Source: Promicromonospora sukumoe
Lineage (GTDB): Bacteria > Actinomycetota > Actinomycetes > Actinomycetales > Cellulomonadaceae
DNA length: 64,000 nt
Reading direction: 5' to 3'
Assembly: GCF_014137995.1 (NCBI RefSeq)
Contig: NZ_JACGWV010000002.1
Coordinates: 1,364,001-1,428,000, forward strand
Both the position numbers and the translations under genes were made by a program. The notes beneath the pieces are model-generated. The model did no database searches. It had not been told where the DNA came from and was given only the letters and a program-made list of their open reading frames with translations. This document shows, in pieces, positions 18,305 to 27,264 of this stretch (positions within the stretch are counted from its first letter, which is position 1; each line of letters begins with the position of its first letter).

Positions 18305-18349
18305 CCGACGGCACATGCGCCGTCGGTGGTACCGCGCACGTGTGCGCGG
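18305..18349 (-). terminator. Paired hairpins between two surface-protein genes
   Basis: Two adjacent inverted repeats fill the 80-bp gap between the repetitive secreted protein (ends 18360) and the LAXTG gene (starts 18279). One is CCGACGGC/GCCGTCGG at 18305-18326 with a 6-nt loop. The other is the near-perfect palindrome CCGCGCAC/GTGCGCGG at 18332-18349. They probably end or attenuate the upstream message, leaving two separate transcription levels. Confidence 0.5.
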
Positions 18350-18359
18350 ACCAGCCAGG

Positions 18360-19934
18360 TCAGGCAGGAGAGACAGGGATGTCCGTGTAGCTGCTCGCCA
18401 GCTTGGCGCGCGACTCGTCGGCGGACACGGTCCAGGTGCGAGCCCGGAAGATCAGCAGCGCGGAGAGGACGGCGAGGATGTCGCCGCCCAGCACCTTGAG
18501 CTGCGGGGCGCCGCCGCCGACGAGGCCACCGGCACCCCCGGCGAGCACCGCGCTGCCCGCGCCGCCGGCGGCGAGCGGGAGGCCGGCACCGAGCAGGCCG
18601 GGACCGGCGGCGTCGACGACACCCGCCGTCACGACGCTCAGCGCCTCGGCGGTGTCCGTGGCCGCCACGAGGGCGGGCACCGGCATCAGGTCGAGCATCG
18701 CGTGCTGGACCCCGGCTGAGGTCCAGACCACGACACCCGCGGCGTCACCGGGGGTCTGCAGCGTCCCCGGGTACGTCGGCTCTGTGGGCTCCTCGACCCG
18801 CTGGGTCGGGACCACCGTGGCCGGCGTCGCGGGCGCGGCGGGCACGACGCCCGGCACCGGCACGAGCGGCTCCACGACGGGGCTCAGCGGCTCGACGACC
18901 GGGGCGAGCACGCCGCCCACGGGGGCCACTGCCTCGCCGACCGGCGTGAGCACGGGCGCCAGGGCGTCCGTCACCGGGGCGGTCACGGGCCGGAGCACCT
19001 GCGTGATCGGGGCGGTCACGCCACCGACCGCGTCGGTCACCGGCGAGACGAGGTCGACCACGGGGGTCAGGAGACCGCCGGTCACGGGGGCCAGCGGCTG
19101 GGTCACGGCGCCGAGCACGGGCGCGAGCGGCGTGACGACCTGTCCGACGAGGCCCGTCACCGGGGCGAGAACCTCGCCGACCGGTGCGGTCACGGGCGTC
19201 AGCGCGCTGCCGACCTGCTCCGTGACGGGCTTGAGGACCGGGTCCGCGACCTGCTCGACGACGTCGGCGACCTGCGCCACGGGCTTCTCGGTGATGCCCT
19301 TGACGAGCTCGCCGACAGGCTCCGTCACGGCGGTCCGGACCGGCGTGGTCACCGGCTCCAGCACGCCCTCGGAGACCCCCTTGACGAGGCCGTCCACGGC
19401 CTGCGCGACGGGCTTCGCCGTCGTGCCGCCCGACGTCGGCGCGGGCTTCGCGGCGGCCGGCTTCGGCGCGGCGGCAGCGGGCTTGGCGGCGCTACCGGAA
19501 CCGGCGGCGGGCTCGGCAGCAGGCTTCGCCGCCGGCGCCGGAGCAGCGGGCTCCTGGGCGGCGGGCTTGGGCGCGGCGGGCTTCGCGGCGACCGGCTCGG
19601 GCGCGGCGGGCTTGGGCGCGGCGGGCTTCGCCGCGGGAGCAGGCTCCGGCGCGGCCGGCTTCGTCGCCGACCCGTTGCCGCCGGTAGCGGCCTGGCCGGC
19701 CGGCGGCGTCACTGCCGACCCGAGCGCCTCGGTGGTGCGCACGACGGTCTGGACCGTCGCCCCCACGGTGTCGCCGAGCAGGGAGCCGAGCGAAGGCCGC
19801 TCGGCGGCGCTCGACGGCGCCGCGAGACCGACGCCGAGCGCGACGCCCGCGGCACCGAGCGCGAAGGTGCCGACGGCGCGCACGACGATGCGACGGAGGT
19901 TGTCCCCCGTGCTCGTCATCGCGTCCTTCGACAT
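18360..19934 (-). CDS. Repetitive Pro/Val/Ala-rich exported protein
   Basis: A 524-residue protein that I do not recognise as a named family. A signal or anchor segment lies at about residues 18-44 (VGTFALGAAGVALGVGLAA). An Ala-Pro-Lys-rich region follows at about 70-150. Residues about 165-375 are built from repeats of the type APVTxxVGxxLAPV, which suggest an extended or coiled structure. The last 100 residues contain a hydrophobic segment (GGDILAVLSALLIF) followed by a basic, then polar tail, so the protein may be held in the membrane. There is no LAXTG motif. GGGAG precedes ATG 19934. Its position upstream of the LAXTG gene suggests a shared surface role. Confidence 0.7.
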   Translation of the reverse strand: MSKDAMTSTGDNLRRIVVRAVGTFALGAAGVALGVGLAAPSSAAERPSLGSLLGDTVGATVQTVVRTTEALGSAVTPPAGQAATGGNGSATKPAAPEPAPAAKPAAPKPAAPEPVAAKPAAPKPAAQEPAAPAPAAKPAAEPAAGSGSAAKPAAAAPKPAAAKPAPTSGGTTAKPVAQAVDGLVKGVSEGVLEPVTTPVRTAVTEPVGELVKGITEKPVAQVADVVEQVADPVLKPVTEQVGSALTPVTAPVGEVLAPVTGLVGQVVTPLAPVLGAVTQPLAPVTGGLLTPVVDLVSPVTDAVGGVTAPITQVLRPVTAPVTDALAPVLTPVGEAVAPVGGVLAPVVEPLSPVVEPLVPVPGVVPAAPATPATVVPTQRVEEPTEPTYPGTLQTPGDAAGVVVWTSAGVQHAMLDLMPVPALVAATDTAEALSVVTAGVVDAAGPGLLGAGLPLAAGGAGSAVLAGGAGGLVGGGAPQLKVLGGDILAVLSALLIFRARTWTVSADESRAKLASSYTDIPVSPA

Positions 19935-20157
19935 CGGTCTCCCGCTCTCAGCTCACCGGGCCGCTCAGCAGCCATGCATACACATTAAATCTGCGGCGCG
20001 CACCAGGGTTCGGCAACTGCATACCTGCGGTTTGCGGATCGAGAATTTTGTGCTTGGGAACACGAGTATGTCGGAAGAGCCGCCATATCTCAGTCATTTC
20101 AGGGCATTCGGTGCTATCGGCAGGGCCCTGGAGGGGCTACGGGTGAAGTCCCGGAGT
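19935..20157 (-). other. AT-richer upstream region of the repetitive protein gene
   Basis: This 223-bp gap lies between the VIT1-type gene stop and the start of the repetitive protein gene. It is clearly richer in A+T than its surroundings and is the only place for that gene's promoter. TTTAAT is seen on the minus strand near 19985, but no well-spaced -35 was found. No riboswitch was recognised. Confidence 0.35.
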
Positions 20158-21342
20158 TCACCCGACGGTGGCCCCGAACACGAGCCCGAGAACGTAGGTC
20201 GCGGCGGCCGCGCCCAGCCCGATCGCGATCTGGCGCAGCGCCCGGGTGAGCGGGGACGTCCCGGACAGCAGGCCGACGACGGCGCCCGTCACCAGCAGCG
20301 CGATCCCGACGAGCGCCGTCGCGACGGCGACCGCCGCGAGCCCGTCGAGGCCAAGCAGGTACGGCAGCACCGGGACCACGGCGCCGGACGCGAAGAACAG
20401 GAACGACGAGACCGCCGCACCCCAGGCCGTCCCGTGCGTCTCCAGGTCGTCGACGTCGGCGGCGGGGGCGCCGTCCGCCCCGGTCTCCAGGAGCAGACCG
20501 CCCGCCGACGGCGCGACCGCGAGCCGGGCGAGCACCGCGTCGGCACGTGTGGTCGCTTCCTCGCTGCTCATCCCCCGCGCCCGGTAGACGAGCGCGAGCT
20601 CGTTCGCGTCGACGTCGAGGTTCGGCAGCGCGGCGTCGGCCGTGGGGGACGGCGACGACGCCTCGAGCAGTTCCCGCTGCGACCGCACCGACACGAACTC
20701 GCCGGCGCCCATGGAGAGCGCCCCGGCGAGCAGGCCCGCGAGCCCGGTGAGCAGCACCGTGCTGGTCGCCACGCCGGAGGCGCCGATGCCGAGCACGAGC
20801 GCGAGGTTCGACACGAGCCCGTCGTTGGCGCCGAAGACGGCGGCGCGGAAGGTGCCCGAGAGCCGGTTGCGCCCCCGGGTGGCCAGCGCGCGCACGACCT
20901 CCTCGTGGATCTGCTCGTCGGCCGCCATGGTCACGGTGGCGTCGGCGTCGTGCGCGTACGACGAGCGAGCCTCGGCCCGCTGGGCGAGCGCCAGCACGAA
21001 GACGCCGCCGAAGCGGCGGGCGAGGAACCCGAGGCCGCGGGTCCTCAGGTCGCCACGCACGGGCGCGCCGACGTCAGGACCCAGGAGATCCAGCCAGTGC
21101 GACTCGTGCCGCTTCTCGGCCCGCGCGAGCGCGAGCAGGATCTCGCGTTCCTCGCCCGTGCGCCGGCCCGCCAGGTCGCGGTAGACGGCCGCCTCGGCCC
21201 GTTCGTCGGCGAGCAGCCGCCGCCACCGCCGGATGTCGGACCGGGTCCGCGGGCGGGCCGGGTGCAGCTCGTGGGCGCGCTGCTCGGGCGTGGGCGTGCC
21301 GCCGGACGAGCGACGGGCGGGGTCGGACGGTTCGTGGGGCAC
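20158..21342 (-). CDS. VIT1/CCC1-type metal transporter with ferritin-like domain
   Basis: A 394-residue membrane protein joining an N-terminal rubrerythrin/ferritin-like domain to a VIT1/CCC1 iron or manganese transporter, an arrangement known from MbfA-type iron exporters. In the first part E47, E76-x-x-H79 and E143-x-x-H146 are placed like di-iron ligands. The membrane part begins near residue 163 with GTFRAAVFGANDGLVSNLAL, the VIT1 signature, and has about five helices. The natural role would be moving iron or manganese across the membrane to limit toxicity. The start is uncertain: GTG 21342 is chosen as the last start before the domain. No Fur-like site was identified. Confidence 0.85.
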   Translation of the reverse strand: MPHEPSDPARRSSGGTPTPEQRAHELHPARPRTRSDIRRWRRLLADERAEAAVYRDLAGRRTGEEREILLALARAEKRHESHWLDLLGPDVGAPVRGDLRTRGLGFLARRFGGVFVLALAQRAEARSSYAHDADATVTMAADEQIHEEVVRALATRGRNRLSGTFRAAVFGANDGLVSNLALVLGIGASGVATSTVLLTGLAGLLAGALSMGAGEFVSVRSQRELLEASSPSPTADAALPNLDVDANELALVYRARGMSSEEATTRADAVLARLAVAPSAGGLLLETGADGAPAADVDDLETHGTAWGAAVSSFLFFASGAVVPVLPYLLGLDGLAAVAVATALVGIALLVTGAVVGLLSGTSPLTRALRQIAIGLGAAAATYVLGLVFGATVG

Positions 21343-21472
21343 ACAGCCATCATGCCCGTGGATCGCCGGTCGTGGGTTTCGTAGGCCCTTGGCGCCGGTT
21401 TCGCAGCCCCGAACTCTCCCGCGTTGTCCAGGCCCGGCCAGGCGTCCGGATTCTCGGGCAGAAGGATGCACA

Positions 21473-22081
21473 ATGGACGCCGTGATCATCGTCAGCACGC
21501 ACGGGTCGGCCGCGCCGGGCGGCGCGATCGGATGGGCGTGGATCAACCACGCGGGCGGGCAGTTCGACTCGGGCGGCGCGGCCCAGGGCAACGATCAGGT
21601 CGCGGCACTCTCAGCTCTGCTCCGCGCCATCGACGCGCATCCCGGCAGCGAGCCGCTGCTCGTCGAGTCCGGCTCCCAGTACGCCGTCCGGACCGTGTCC
21701 GAGTGGTCGGAGGGATGGAAGCGCAACGGCTGGCGCTCCCCCGCCGGCGAGCCCGTGCCGAACCTCGACCTGGTGCAGGGCATCGACCGCGCCGTCGCGG
21801 AGCGCACCGGGCCGGTCCGGTTCCACTGGGTGCGCGGCCACGTCGGCAACCCGTACAACGAGCGCGTCGACCAGCTCGCCGGGTTCGCCGCGGAGGAGTG
21901 GGACGCGGGACGCGGCGGCGTCGGCGAGATGCTGGTCCCCGACGCCGGGATGATCCCCGACGCCGAGCTGCGGGACGGGAGCCTCGCCCCCGAGACCCGC
22001 GAGAGCACGGCGCCCGCGACCCGGCCGACGCCGGTGGTGTCCGGGGCGGGCCGCACCTGGGAGTCGGGCACCCTCTTCTAG
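21473..22081 (+). CDS. RNase HI-fold protein lacking most catalytic carboxylates
   Basis: A 202-residue protein whose first 145 residues align well with RNase HI, including EWSEGWKRNGWRSP, PVPNLDL and VRGHVGNPYNERVDQL. Three of the four metal-binding acidic residues of the E. coli enzyme are absent. D10 is His10 in STHGS, E48 falls on Val or Ala in GNDQVAAL, and D70 is Gly67 in ESGSQY. Only the D134 counterpart (D133) remains. Normal RNA-DNA hybrid cleavage is therefore unlikely. It may bind nucleic acid or serve another role. The 55-residue tail is Pro-Thr-rich. The ATG at 21473 follows AAGGATG. It is divergent from the VIT1-type gene. Confidence 0.85.
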   Translation: MDAVIIVSTHGSAAPGGAIGWAWINHAGGQFDSGGAAQGNDQVAALSALLRAIDAHPGSEPLLVESGSQYAVRTVSEWSEGWKRNGWRSPAGEPVPNLDLVQGIDRAVAERTGPVRFHWVRGHVGNPYNERVDQLAGFAAEEWDAGRGGVGEMLVPDAGMIPDAELRDGSLAPETRESTAPATRPTPVVSGAGRTWESGTLF

Positions 22082-22099
22082 GGCGCCCGACCCCGAGGA

Positions 22100-23617
22100 C
22101 TACAGGCCGACGAGCAGGAGCTCCTCGGCGGTGCGGGCGGCGGGCGCGATCCGCCCGGACGCGACCGGGTCGGCGTCGTCGTCCTCGCTCGCCGACGTCG
22201 CCGCGGCCGTCTCGCGCAGGAAGAGCGGGACCGGCTTCGCCGTCCGGGCGCTGAACTCCAGCCGGTCGGCGACCGCGCGGGCGTGCTGCGCCATGTCCTG
22301 CGCGATGGTGACGCTCTCGCCGAGGTAGGCGCGCGGGTCGATCAGGCGGCAGATCTCGTCGCGGTCGAAGTACGCGCTGACGGTCGCGTTCCGCACCAGC
22401 AGGTCGAGGAACTGCTCGTCGCCGACGGCGGACTCCTGCGCCACCTCGTACACGACCTCGTGGGCCTTCTGCCGGCCGATGCGCTCGCCCAGCTCCATCA
22501 TGAGCGACTCCGAGCCGATGAGGCCCTCGCTCAGCGCCAGGTTGGCGCGCATCCGCTGCTCGTCGAGCTCCAGCCCGCCGAGGATCACGTCGAGGCGGGT
22601 CAGGATGTCGCCGGCCAGGACGGTGGCGCGGGAGACGGTCGACTCCAGGAGGTCGGTCATGCCGCCGTTGGCCTCGTGGTCGTGCTGCATCGACTCGAGC
22701 GCGGGCGCCGCGAGGGCACGGAGCTGGGCGCTCATCGACAGCAGGTCGAGGGCGAGCTGCGGGTTGCGCTTGTGCGGCATGGTCGAGCTGCCGACGGTGC
22801 CCTCGGGGATGGGCTCGAACGCCTCGCCGAACTCGGGCTGCATCATCGAGTAGATGTCCTTGCCGATCTTGCCGGCAGTGCCGGCGACCTGGCCGAGGAC
22901 GAGCACCAGCTCGACGATGCCGTCGTTGATGGCGCGCGACGGGACCGGCATGGTGCCGAGCCCGAGGTGGTTGGCGACCCGGCGCTCGACCTCGCGCCCG
23001 GCGGGCCCGAACGACGCGAAGGTGCCGACGGCGCCACCCATGAGCACCCGGAACAGCCGGTCCTCGAGGCGCTCGAGCCGGTCGGTGTGCGCCGCGAGCT
23101 CGTCGATCCAGACCGCGACCTTGAAGCCGAACGTGACCGGCACGGCGTGCTGGCTGTGCGTGCGGCCCGCCATCGGCACCGCCGCGGAGGCCTCCGCGAG
23201 CTTGGACATGCCGCGCAGCACCTTGGCGAGCAGGTCCTTGACCGAGCGGTGCGCGTCGCGCAGCACCAGGACGTCGGCCGTCTGCGTGATGTTCTGCGTG
23301 GTGGCGCCCCAGTGCACCCAGCCGCCGTACTCGCGCCCGACCACGCGGGCGAACTCCTCGATGAGCGGCATCAGGGGGTGGCTGGCCGACGCCGTCTCGG
23401 CCGCCACGCGGTCGAGGTCCAGCTTCTCGATCTGCGCGGCCCGGGCGATGGTCTCACCCGCCGGCTCCGGGATCAGGCCGACCTCGGCCTCTGCGAGCGC
23501 GAGCGCGGCCTCGACGTCGAGGCGCGCCTGGAATCGGTTCTCGACGCTGAAGAGGTGCGCGATCCCGGCGTCGGGAACGCGTCCGTCCGTGAAGTGTCGA
23601 ATCGATTCGCCATTCAT
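22100..23617 (-). CDS. Class II fumarase/aspartase superfamily lyase (PurB/PcaB-like)
   Basis: A 505-residue member of the superfamily that eliminates fumarate or opens lactone rings: adenylosuccinate lyase, argininosuccinate lyase, 3-carboxymuconate cycloisomerase. The signature GSSTMPHKRNP occurs near residue 279, with HWGATTQNITQT near 105 and GRTHSQHAVPVTFG near 155. HWGATTQN resembles PcaB more than typical PurB, but I cannot assign the substrate. A polar tail of about 50 residues ends the protein. ATG 23617 is used; an in-frame ATG at 23641 is possible. It is separated from the nearby aromatic ring-cleavage genes by a small gene and terminators, so a shared pathway is only a guess. Confidence 0.8.
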   Translation of the reverse strand: MNGESIRHFTDGRVPDAGIAHLFSVENRFQARLDVEAALALAEAEVGLIPEPAGETIARAAQIEKLDLDRVAAETASASHPLMPLIEEFARVVGREYGGWVHWGATTQNITQTADVLVLRDAHRSVKDLLAKVLRGMSKLAEASAAVPMAGRTHSQHAVPVTFGFKVAVWIDELAAHTDRLERLEDRLFRVLMGGAVGTFASFGPAGREVERRVANHLGLGTMPVPSRAINDGIVELVLVLGQVAGTAGKIGKDIYSMMQPEFGEAFEPIPEGTVGSSTMPHKRNPQLALDLLSMSAQLRALAAPALESMQHDHEANGGMTDLLESTVSRATVLAGDILTRLDVILGGLELDEQRMRANLALSEGLIGSESLMMELGERIGRQKAHEVVYEVAQESAVGDEQFLDLLVRNATVSAYFDRDEICRLIDPRAYLGESVTIAQDMAQHARAVADRLEFSARTAKPVPLFLRETAAATSASEDDDADPVASGRIAPAARTAEELLLVGL

Positions 23618-24043
23618 CCCTGGTAACCCCACTCGGTTCATGTGTCGTACGTGATGGACGTGCTCTGCTGGGCCCGTGCCCCGTCTCGGGGCCAGGCTGC
23701 CGGCGAGTTCCTTGCCACGTCGTACCGGTCGCCGCGGGACCTTGCCCGCCTGCTCACCGTGCCGAACTCGCTGTGCTTCATGCGCCTGCATCGACTCGCC
23801 GTACTGCGCTTGCTCTGTCGAATTGTGGGAGAGGATGCGGGGCCCAGGCTAGCGGAAGTGTTTCCGGAATGTAACGGGAGTGAGGTCCATCACATGAATT
23901 TCCGGTGACATCCGGCCCCGGACCAGGCCTTCGACAGGTGCGGGTGAACTTTGCCGCGTCTCGCATCGCGGAACGGCGTTGACCGGGCTTCGGCCGGACT
24001 TCAGCCGCGCTCCGGCCGGGCTCCGGCGGCCGGGGACGCAGAA
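23618..24043 (-). other. Leader and intergenic region of the lyase gene
   Basis: A 426-bp stretch without a convincing gene. Its left part would be a leader of about 220 nt for the lyase if the promoter at 23846-23874 is used. It contains a short CCCCG-AGA-CGGGG hairpin near 23685. A possible 47-codon frame on the minus strand, ending next to the lyase start, lacks a good ribosome site. The right part (23980-24043) has GC-rich direct repeats of CTCCGGCCGGG type. Confidence 0.35.
23846..23874 (-). promoter_or_regulatory. Candidate sigma-70-type promoter for the lyase gene
   Basis: On the minus strand TTACAT (23869-23874) and TAGCCT (23846-23851) are separated by exactly 17 bp, a good match to housekeeping -35 and -10 spacing. 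The spacer contains CGGAAACACTTCCG, a small inverted repeat that could be an operator. The region is AT-rich compared with its surroundings. Confidence 0.5.
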
Positions 24044-24085
24044 GGCCCGGCCGCTTACGCCAGCAAGGTGGCGTGCGGCCGGGCC
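24044..24085 (-). terminator. GC-rich hairpin after the 46-residue gene
   Basis: GGCCCGGCCGC (24044-24054) pairs with GCGGCCGGGCC (24075-24085). An inner stem, ACGCCA/TGGCGT, extends the helix after a two-base bulge. The loop is GCAAGG. It starts 41 nt beyond the stop codon of the small gene on the minus strand and is a strong terminator-like structure. It is not part of families A-C. Confidence 0.65.
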
Positions 24086-24125
24086 CTCCGTCAGGGGTAC
24101 CAGCTCTCGGCGCGGACGCCGGGGG

Positions 24126-24266
24126 TCAGCCTGCGGCGGCCTCTTCGGCCGGGGCCTCGCGTTCCTCGTGCTGCGACCCGTAGGTGTCGGTGACGCTCCG
24201 GTGCAGGAGCGTGGTCCGGCGAGGGTTGGCGATGGAGTGGTACTGGGCGTCGTCGGCGTCCGTCAT
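24126..24266 (-). CDS. Small hypothetical protein, 46 residues
   Basis: A 46-residue polar protein starting MTDADDAQYHSIANPRRTTL and ending in a Glu-Ala-rich tail. I do not recognise it. It is supported by an excellent ribosome site (GGAGGAGGAC before the ATG at 24266), by a strong hairpin after the stop, and by its own upstream region containing small inverted repeats (24329-24347 and 24366-24386). It has no cysteines, signal peptide or membrane segment. It may be a small regulatory or stress protein, or a peptide precursor, but nothing in the neighbourhood points to a modification system. Confidence 0.6.
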   Translation of the reverse strand: MTDADDAQYHSIANPRRTTLLHRSVTDTYGSQHEEREAPAEEAAAG

Positions 24267-24431
24267 GGGTCCTCCTCCGGTGCAGGCCTTACGGCTCCGC
24301 TGCACGTGGCTCACCCGCTGGTCTGCGGATCAACCATCTTCGTTGATACCCAGTTCCGCCGTCGACCGAAGTCGCTGTGACTTCGGCCTCACCGTGCCGT
24401 CAGATCCGGCCCGCCACCAGGCAAGACCCTT
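24267..24431 (-). promoter_or_regulatory. Upstream region of the 46-residue gene with two inverted repeats
   Basis: Two short inverted repeats lie here: ATCAAC/GTTGAT at 24329-24347 with a 7-nt spacer, and CCGAAGTC/GACTTCGG at 24366-24386 with a 5-nt loop. One could be an operator and the other a structured leader or terminator. No defined promoter hexamers stand out. Confidence 0.35.
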
Positions 24432-24481
24432 CCCGTGTCAGACCTACAGATCACCCGAGGGACCTGTGGGTCTGACACGGG
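24432..24481 (-). terminator. Long palindrome, family A copy 3 (imperfect)
   Basis: The least perfect member of family A. The outer arms CCCGTGTCAGACC/GGTCTGACACGGG match, but the inner stem has an A-C mismatch and an A-G mismatch near the loop and one G-T pair. It ends 7 nt from the stop of the ring-cleavage dioxygenase gene on the minus strand. Confidence 0.7.
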
Positions 24482-24487
24482 GAGGGG

Positions 24488-25369
24488 TCAGTCGGCCGGG
24501 GCGAGGACGACGTCGAACCGCGTCCTGGCCCAGGTGCCCTCGACCGTGCGGCCGCCCGGTGCCGGGGTGCCTGCGGGCTGCTCCTCGAAGTCCATGACGA
24601 GCGAGTCCTTGACGCCGAACACCGAGTCCGACGCGAGCAGCTCGTCGCCGCGCACGAAGATGTGGGTCACCAGCGTGCGCAGACCGGGCGCCGTCACCAT
24701 GAAGTGCAGGTGCGCGGCGCGCATGGGCGAGCGGCCCGACGCCGCGAGCAGCGCCCCGACCGGCCCGTCGTGCGGGATCGGGTACGGCGTGGGCGTGACG
24801 CCCCAGAAGCGGTAGCCGCCGTCGTCGTCCGTGAAGAGGTGGGCGCGGCCGGAGGTGCGATCGTCGCCGTACTGGACGTCGTAGAAGCCGTCCTCGTCCG
24901 CCTCCCACACCTCGATGCGCGCGCCGGGGACCGGCTTGCCGGAGGTGTCGGTGACGGTGCCCTCGACCCAGCACGGCTGGCCGGTGGCGCCGCCCGCGAT
25001 GTCGCCGCCGTTCTCGATGCGGGGCGCGTCGTCCACGAAGAACGGACCGAACACCGTGGCCTCCGTCGCGTTCTCGTACGCCGCGTTGTTGATCGCGATG
25101 GTCTGCATGGAGGCGCCCAGCACGTCGGACAGCAGGATGAACTCCTGCCGCTTGTCGTCCGTGATGTGCCCGGCCGCGGTGAGGAACCCGATGCCCTGGT
25201 TCCACTCGTCCTCCGTGAGCCGCACCTCGCGCAGGAACGCGTGCAGGTGACGGGTCAGGGACTGGAGCACCGTCGTCAGCCGCTCGTCGTCCGCGCCGGC
25301 GAACGACGCCGCGACCCGGTCGGTGAGCTCCTGCTCGCGGGCCGCCTGCTCGGCGTCCGGCTCAGCCAT
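24488..25369 (-). CDS. Intradiol ring-cleavage dioxygenase, hydroxyquinol type
   Basis: A 293-residue non-heme Fe(III) dioxygenase that would cleave hydroxyquinol (1,2,4-trihydroxybenzene) to maleylacetate, or catechol to muconate. The four iron ligands of the family are in place: Y163 (DGFYDVQY), Y196 ([10 protein letters not shown]), H220 and H222 (RAAHLHFMV). The N-terminal helical dimerisation region is present, with [15 protein letters not shown]. Overall spacing and the [11 protein letters not shown] loop resemble hydroxyquinol 1,2-dioxygenases more than catechol enzymes. It overlaps the flavin hydroxylase gene by 8 bp and is clearly co-transcribed. A maleylacetate reductase gene, the next step, is not in this window. 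Confidence 0.88.
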   Translation of the reverse strand: MAEPDAEQAAREQELTDRVAASFAGADDERLTTVLQSLTRHLHAFLREVRLTEDEWNQGIGFLTAAGHITDDKRQEFILLSDVLGASMQTIAINNAAYENATEATVFGPFFVDDAPRIENGGDIAGGATGQPCWVEGTVTDTSGKPVPGARIEVWEADEDGFYDVQYGDDRTSGRAHLFTDDDGGYRFWGVTPTPYPIPHDGPVGALLAASGRSPMRAAHLHFMVTAPGLRTLVTHIFVRGDELLASDSVFGVKDSLVMDFEEQPAGTPAPGGRTVEGTWARTRFDVVLAPAD

Positions 25370-27200
25370 CGTGCTCGCTCCGTCCGAGGACCGACCGCAG
25401 CGCGTCGCCCAGCGCCCCGGCCGGGTCGTCGGCCAGGGTCTGCGCGCGCCACGCGACGTGCGCGTCGGGGCGCACCAGGATCGCGCCCGACTCCTCGACG
25501 CCCCGCATCTTCGCCCAGTCGTAGTAGGTGTCGATGACGTCGCGCCCCGGGCCGATGACGACGGCCTCCAGCGGCACGCCGAGCTCCTCGGCGACCTTGG
25601 CGGCGGCGTCGGCCCAGGCCTCGCCCGCGATGCCGGTGACCAGTGTGAACTGCCCGTACGGCACCAGGTCGTGCGTCGAGCGCTTGTACCCGTCGACGTC
25701 GGCCACCCAGACGTGCGGGAAGCGCGCGCCCGGCACCGTGGACTGCTTGTAGTAGAGCTCGGGGTCGCGCTCGTCCACGGGCTTCGGCGACCCGTCGGGG
25801 ACGACCGCGGCCGACTCGTAGAACTGGCCCATGTCCACGCCGTGCGCGTTGAACTCGTAGTTCTTGAGGTCCATCGCCTCCACGAGCGCCGCGCGCTTGG
25901 CCGCGCCCGCCGGGGTGTTCGCCTTGCGCTCGTCGATCGCGGCCTGCATCGCCTCGGGGGTCTCGGCGTCGAGCACCCCGAGCACCTCCATGAACCGGAA
26001 CTCGCCGCCCGACTTGTTGGCGCGGAGCACGATCTGCTCGGCGACGGGCGCGCGCTCGGCCGAGTACGTGTCCAGCAGCGACGGCGCCGCCTGGCCGTTC
26101 AGCACCGCGGCGATCTTCCAGGCCAGGTTGTAGGAGTCCTGGACCGAGGTGTTGGAGCCCAGGCCGTTGCTCGGCGGGTGCCGGTGGATGGCGTCGCCCG
26201 CACAGAAGACGCGCCCCTGCTGGAGGTGCGTGGCGTACATCTGGTTGTTGCCCCACAGCGAGTAGCCCGTGATCTCGACGTCCAGGTCGTCGACGCCCAC
26301 GAGCTGGCGCACGATCTCGGCGGCCGCGGCGTCGTCGAGCTGCGGCGGCTCGCCCGAGATGTCATAGCCCCAGACGATGAGCCACTCGTTCCACGGCCGC
26401 ACCATGCGGACCAGGCCCGCGCCGATGCCGCCGACGTCGGAGCCCGGCTGGAGCACCCAGTACAGGACGGACGGGCGGTGGCCCACGAGGTCCGTGAGGT
26501 CGGCCTTGAACGTGATGTTCATGGAGCCGGCGATGTCCATCGCGCCCTCCATCGGCAGGCCGAGGTCCGCCGCCACCTGGGAGCGGGCGCCGTCGCCGCC
26601 GATGAGGTACTTCGAGCGGATCGTGTACTCGGTGCCGGTGACGCGGTCGAGCACGCGGGTGCTGACGCCGTCGGCGTCCTGCGTGTGGCCCAGGTACTCC
26701 GTGGAGAACCGCGACTGGGTGCCGCGCTGGGTGGCGTTCTTGACCAGGATCGGTTCCAGGTAGGTCTGCGGGATGTCCACCGTGAGCGACGGCGAGGCCA
26801 GCCGCGCGTCCGCCTCGCGGGCGGGGTGGGTCTCCCAGGTGAGGATGCGGCCGATCTCCTCGCCGGCGATCGTCGTGCAGAACACGGTGTCGCCCACCAG
26901 CTCGTGCGGCGTCGCGTCCGCGAGCACCTGGTCCTCGATGCCCAGGTCGCGGAAGATCTCCATGGTGCGCTGGTTGGTGATGTGCGCGCGGGGCGTGTTC
27001 GCCGTCCACCGGTACTTGGTGATCATGATGTTGCTGATCCCCAGGCTGGACAGGAACAGGGCCGCGGAAGCGCCCGCGGGACCGGAACCCACGACGAGCA
27101 CGTCGGTCTCGACGACCGGTGCGGTTCCCTCCGGGTTCGTGCCGGCGGCGGCGTTGCTGGGCAGTGCGGTCTCGGTCAGACCGTCGTCGAACTCAGGCAT
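25362..27200 (-). CDS. FAD-dependent aromatic hydroxylase (TfdB/resorcinol type)
   Basis: A 612-residue flavoprotein monooxygenase of the PHBH/phenol hydroxylase class. It would add a hydroxyl group to a phenolic ring using NAD(P)H and O2. The FAD motif GSGPAG lies at residues 38-43. The second FAD motif [16 protein letters not shown] is near 337. The C-terminal thioredoxin-like domain typical of phenol hydroxylases is present, including [15 protein letters not shown]. With the adjacent hydroxyquinol-type dioxygenase, the natural substrate is probably a resorcinol or another phenol that becomes hydroxyquinol. The start at ATG 27200 lies 64 bp from the AraC gene stop, on the same strand. Confidence 0.88.
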   Translation of the reverse strand: MPEFDDGLTETALPSNAAAGTNPEGTAPVVETDVLVVGSGPAGASAALFLSSLGISNIMITKYRWTANTPRAHITNQRTMEIFRDLGIEDQVLADATPHELVGDTVFCTTIAGEEIGRILTWETHPAREADARLASPSLTVDIPQTYLEPILVKNATQRGTQSRFSTEYLGHTQDADGVSTRVLDRVTGTEYTIRSKYLIGGDGARSQVAADLGLPMEGAMDIAGSMNITFKADLTDLVGHRPSVLYWVLQPGSDVGGIGAGLVRMVRPWNEWLIVWGYDISGEPPQLDDAAAAEIVRQLVGVDDLDVEITGYSLWGNNQMYATHLQQGRVFCAGDAIHRHPPSNGLGSNTSVQDSYNLAWKIAAVLNGQAAPSLLDTYSAERAPVAEQIVLRANKSGGEFRFMEVLGVLDAETPEAMQAAIDERKANTPAGAAKRAALVEAMDLKNYEFNAHGVDMGQFYESAAVVPDGSPKPVDERDPELYYKQSTVPGARFPHVWVADVDGYKRSTHDLVPYGQFTLVTGIAGEAWADAAAKVAEELGVPLEAVVIGPGRDVIDTYYDWAKMRGVEESGAILVRPDAHVAWRAQTLADDPAGALGDALRSVLGRSEHDG

Positions 27201-27264
27201 GCGGACAGGGTGCCGCGCGCCCCGGCGCGGGAAAAGACCTGACCATGGAAGTCGGCGGAAAGTA

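Noticed and set aside
18332..18349. A riboswitch before the LAXTG gene
   Set aside because: Only a short palindrome is present; no conserved aptamer sequence was recognised.
23642..23908. An 88-codon plus-strand frame upstream of the lyase gene
   Set aside because: No ribosome site, no recognisable domain, and it covers the likely promoter and leader of the lyase on the other strand.
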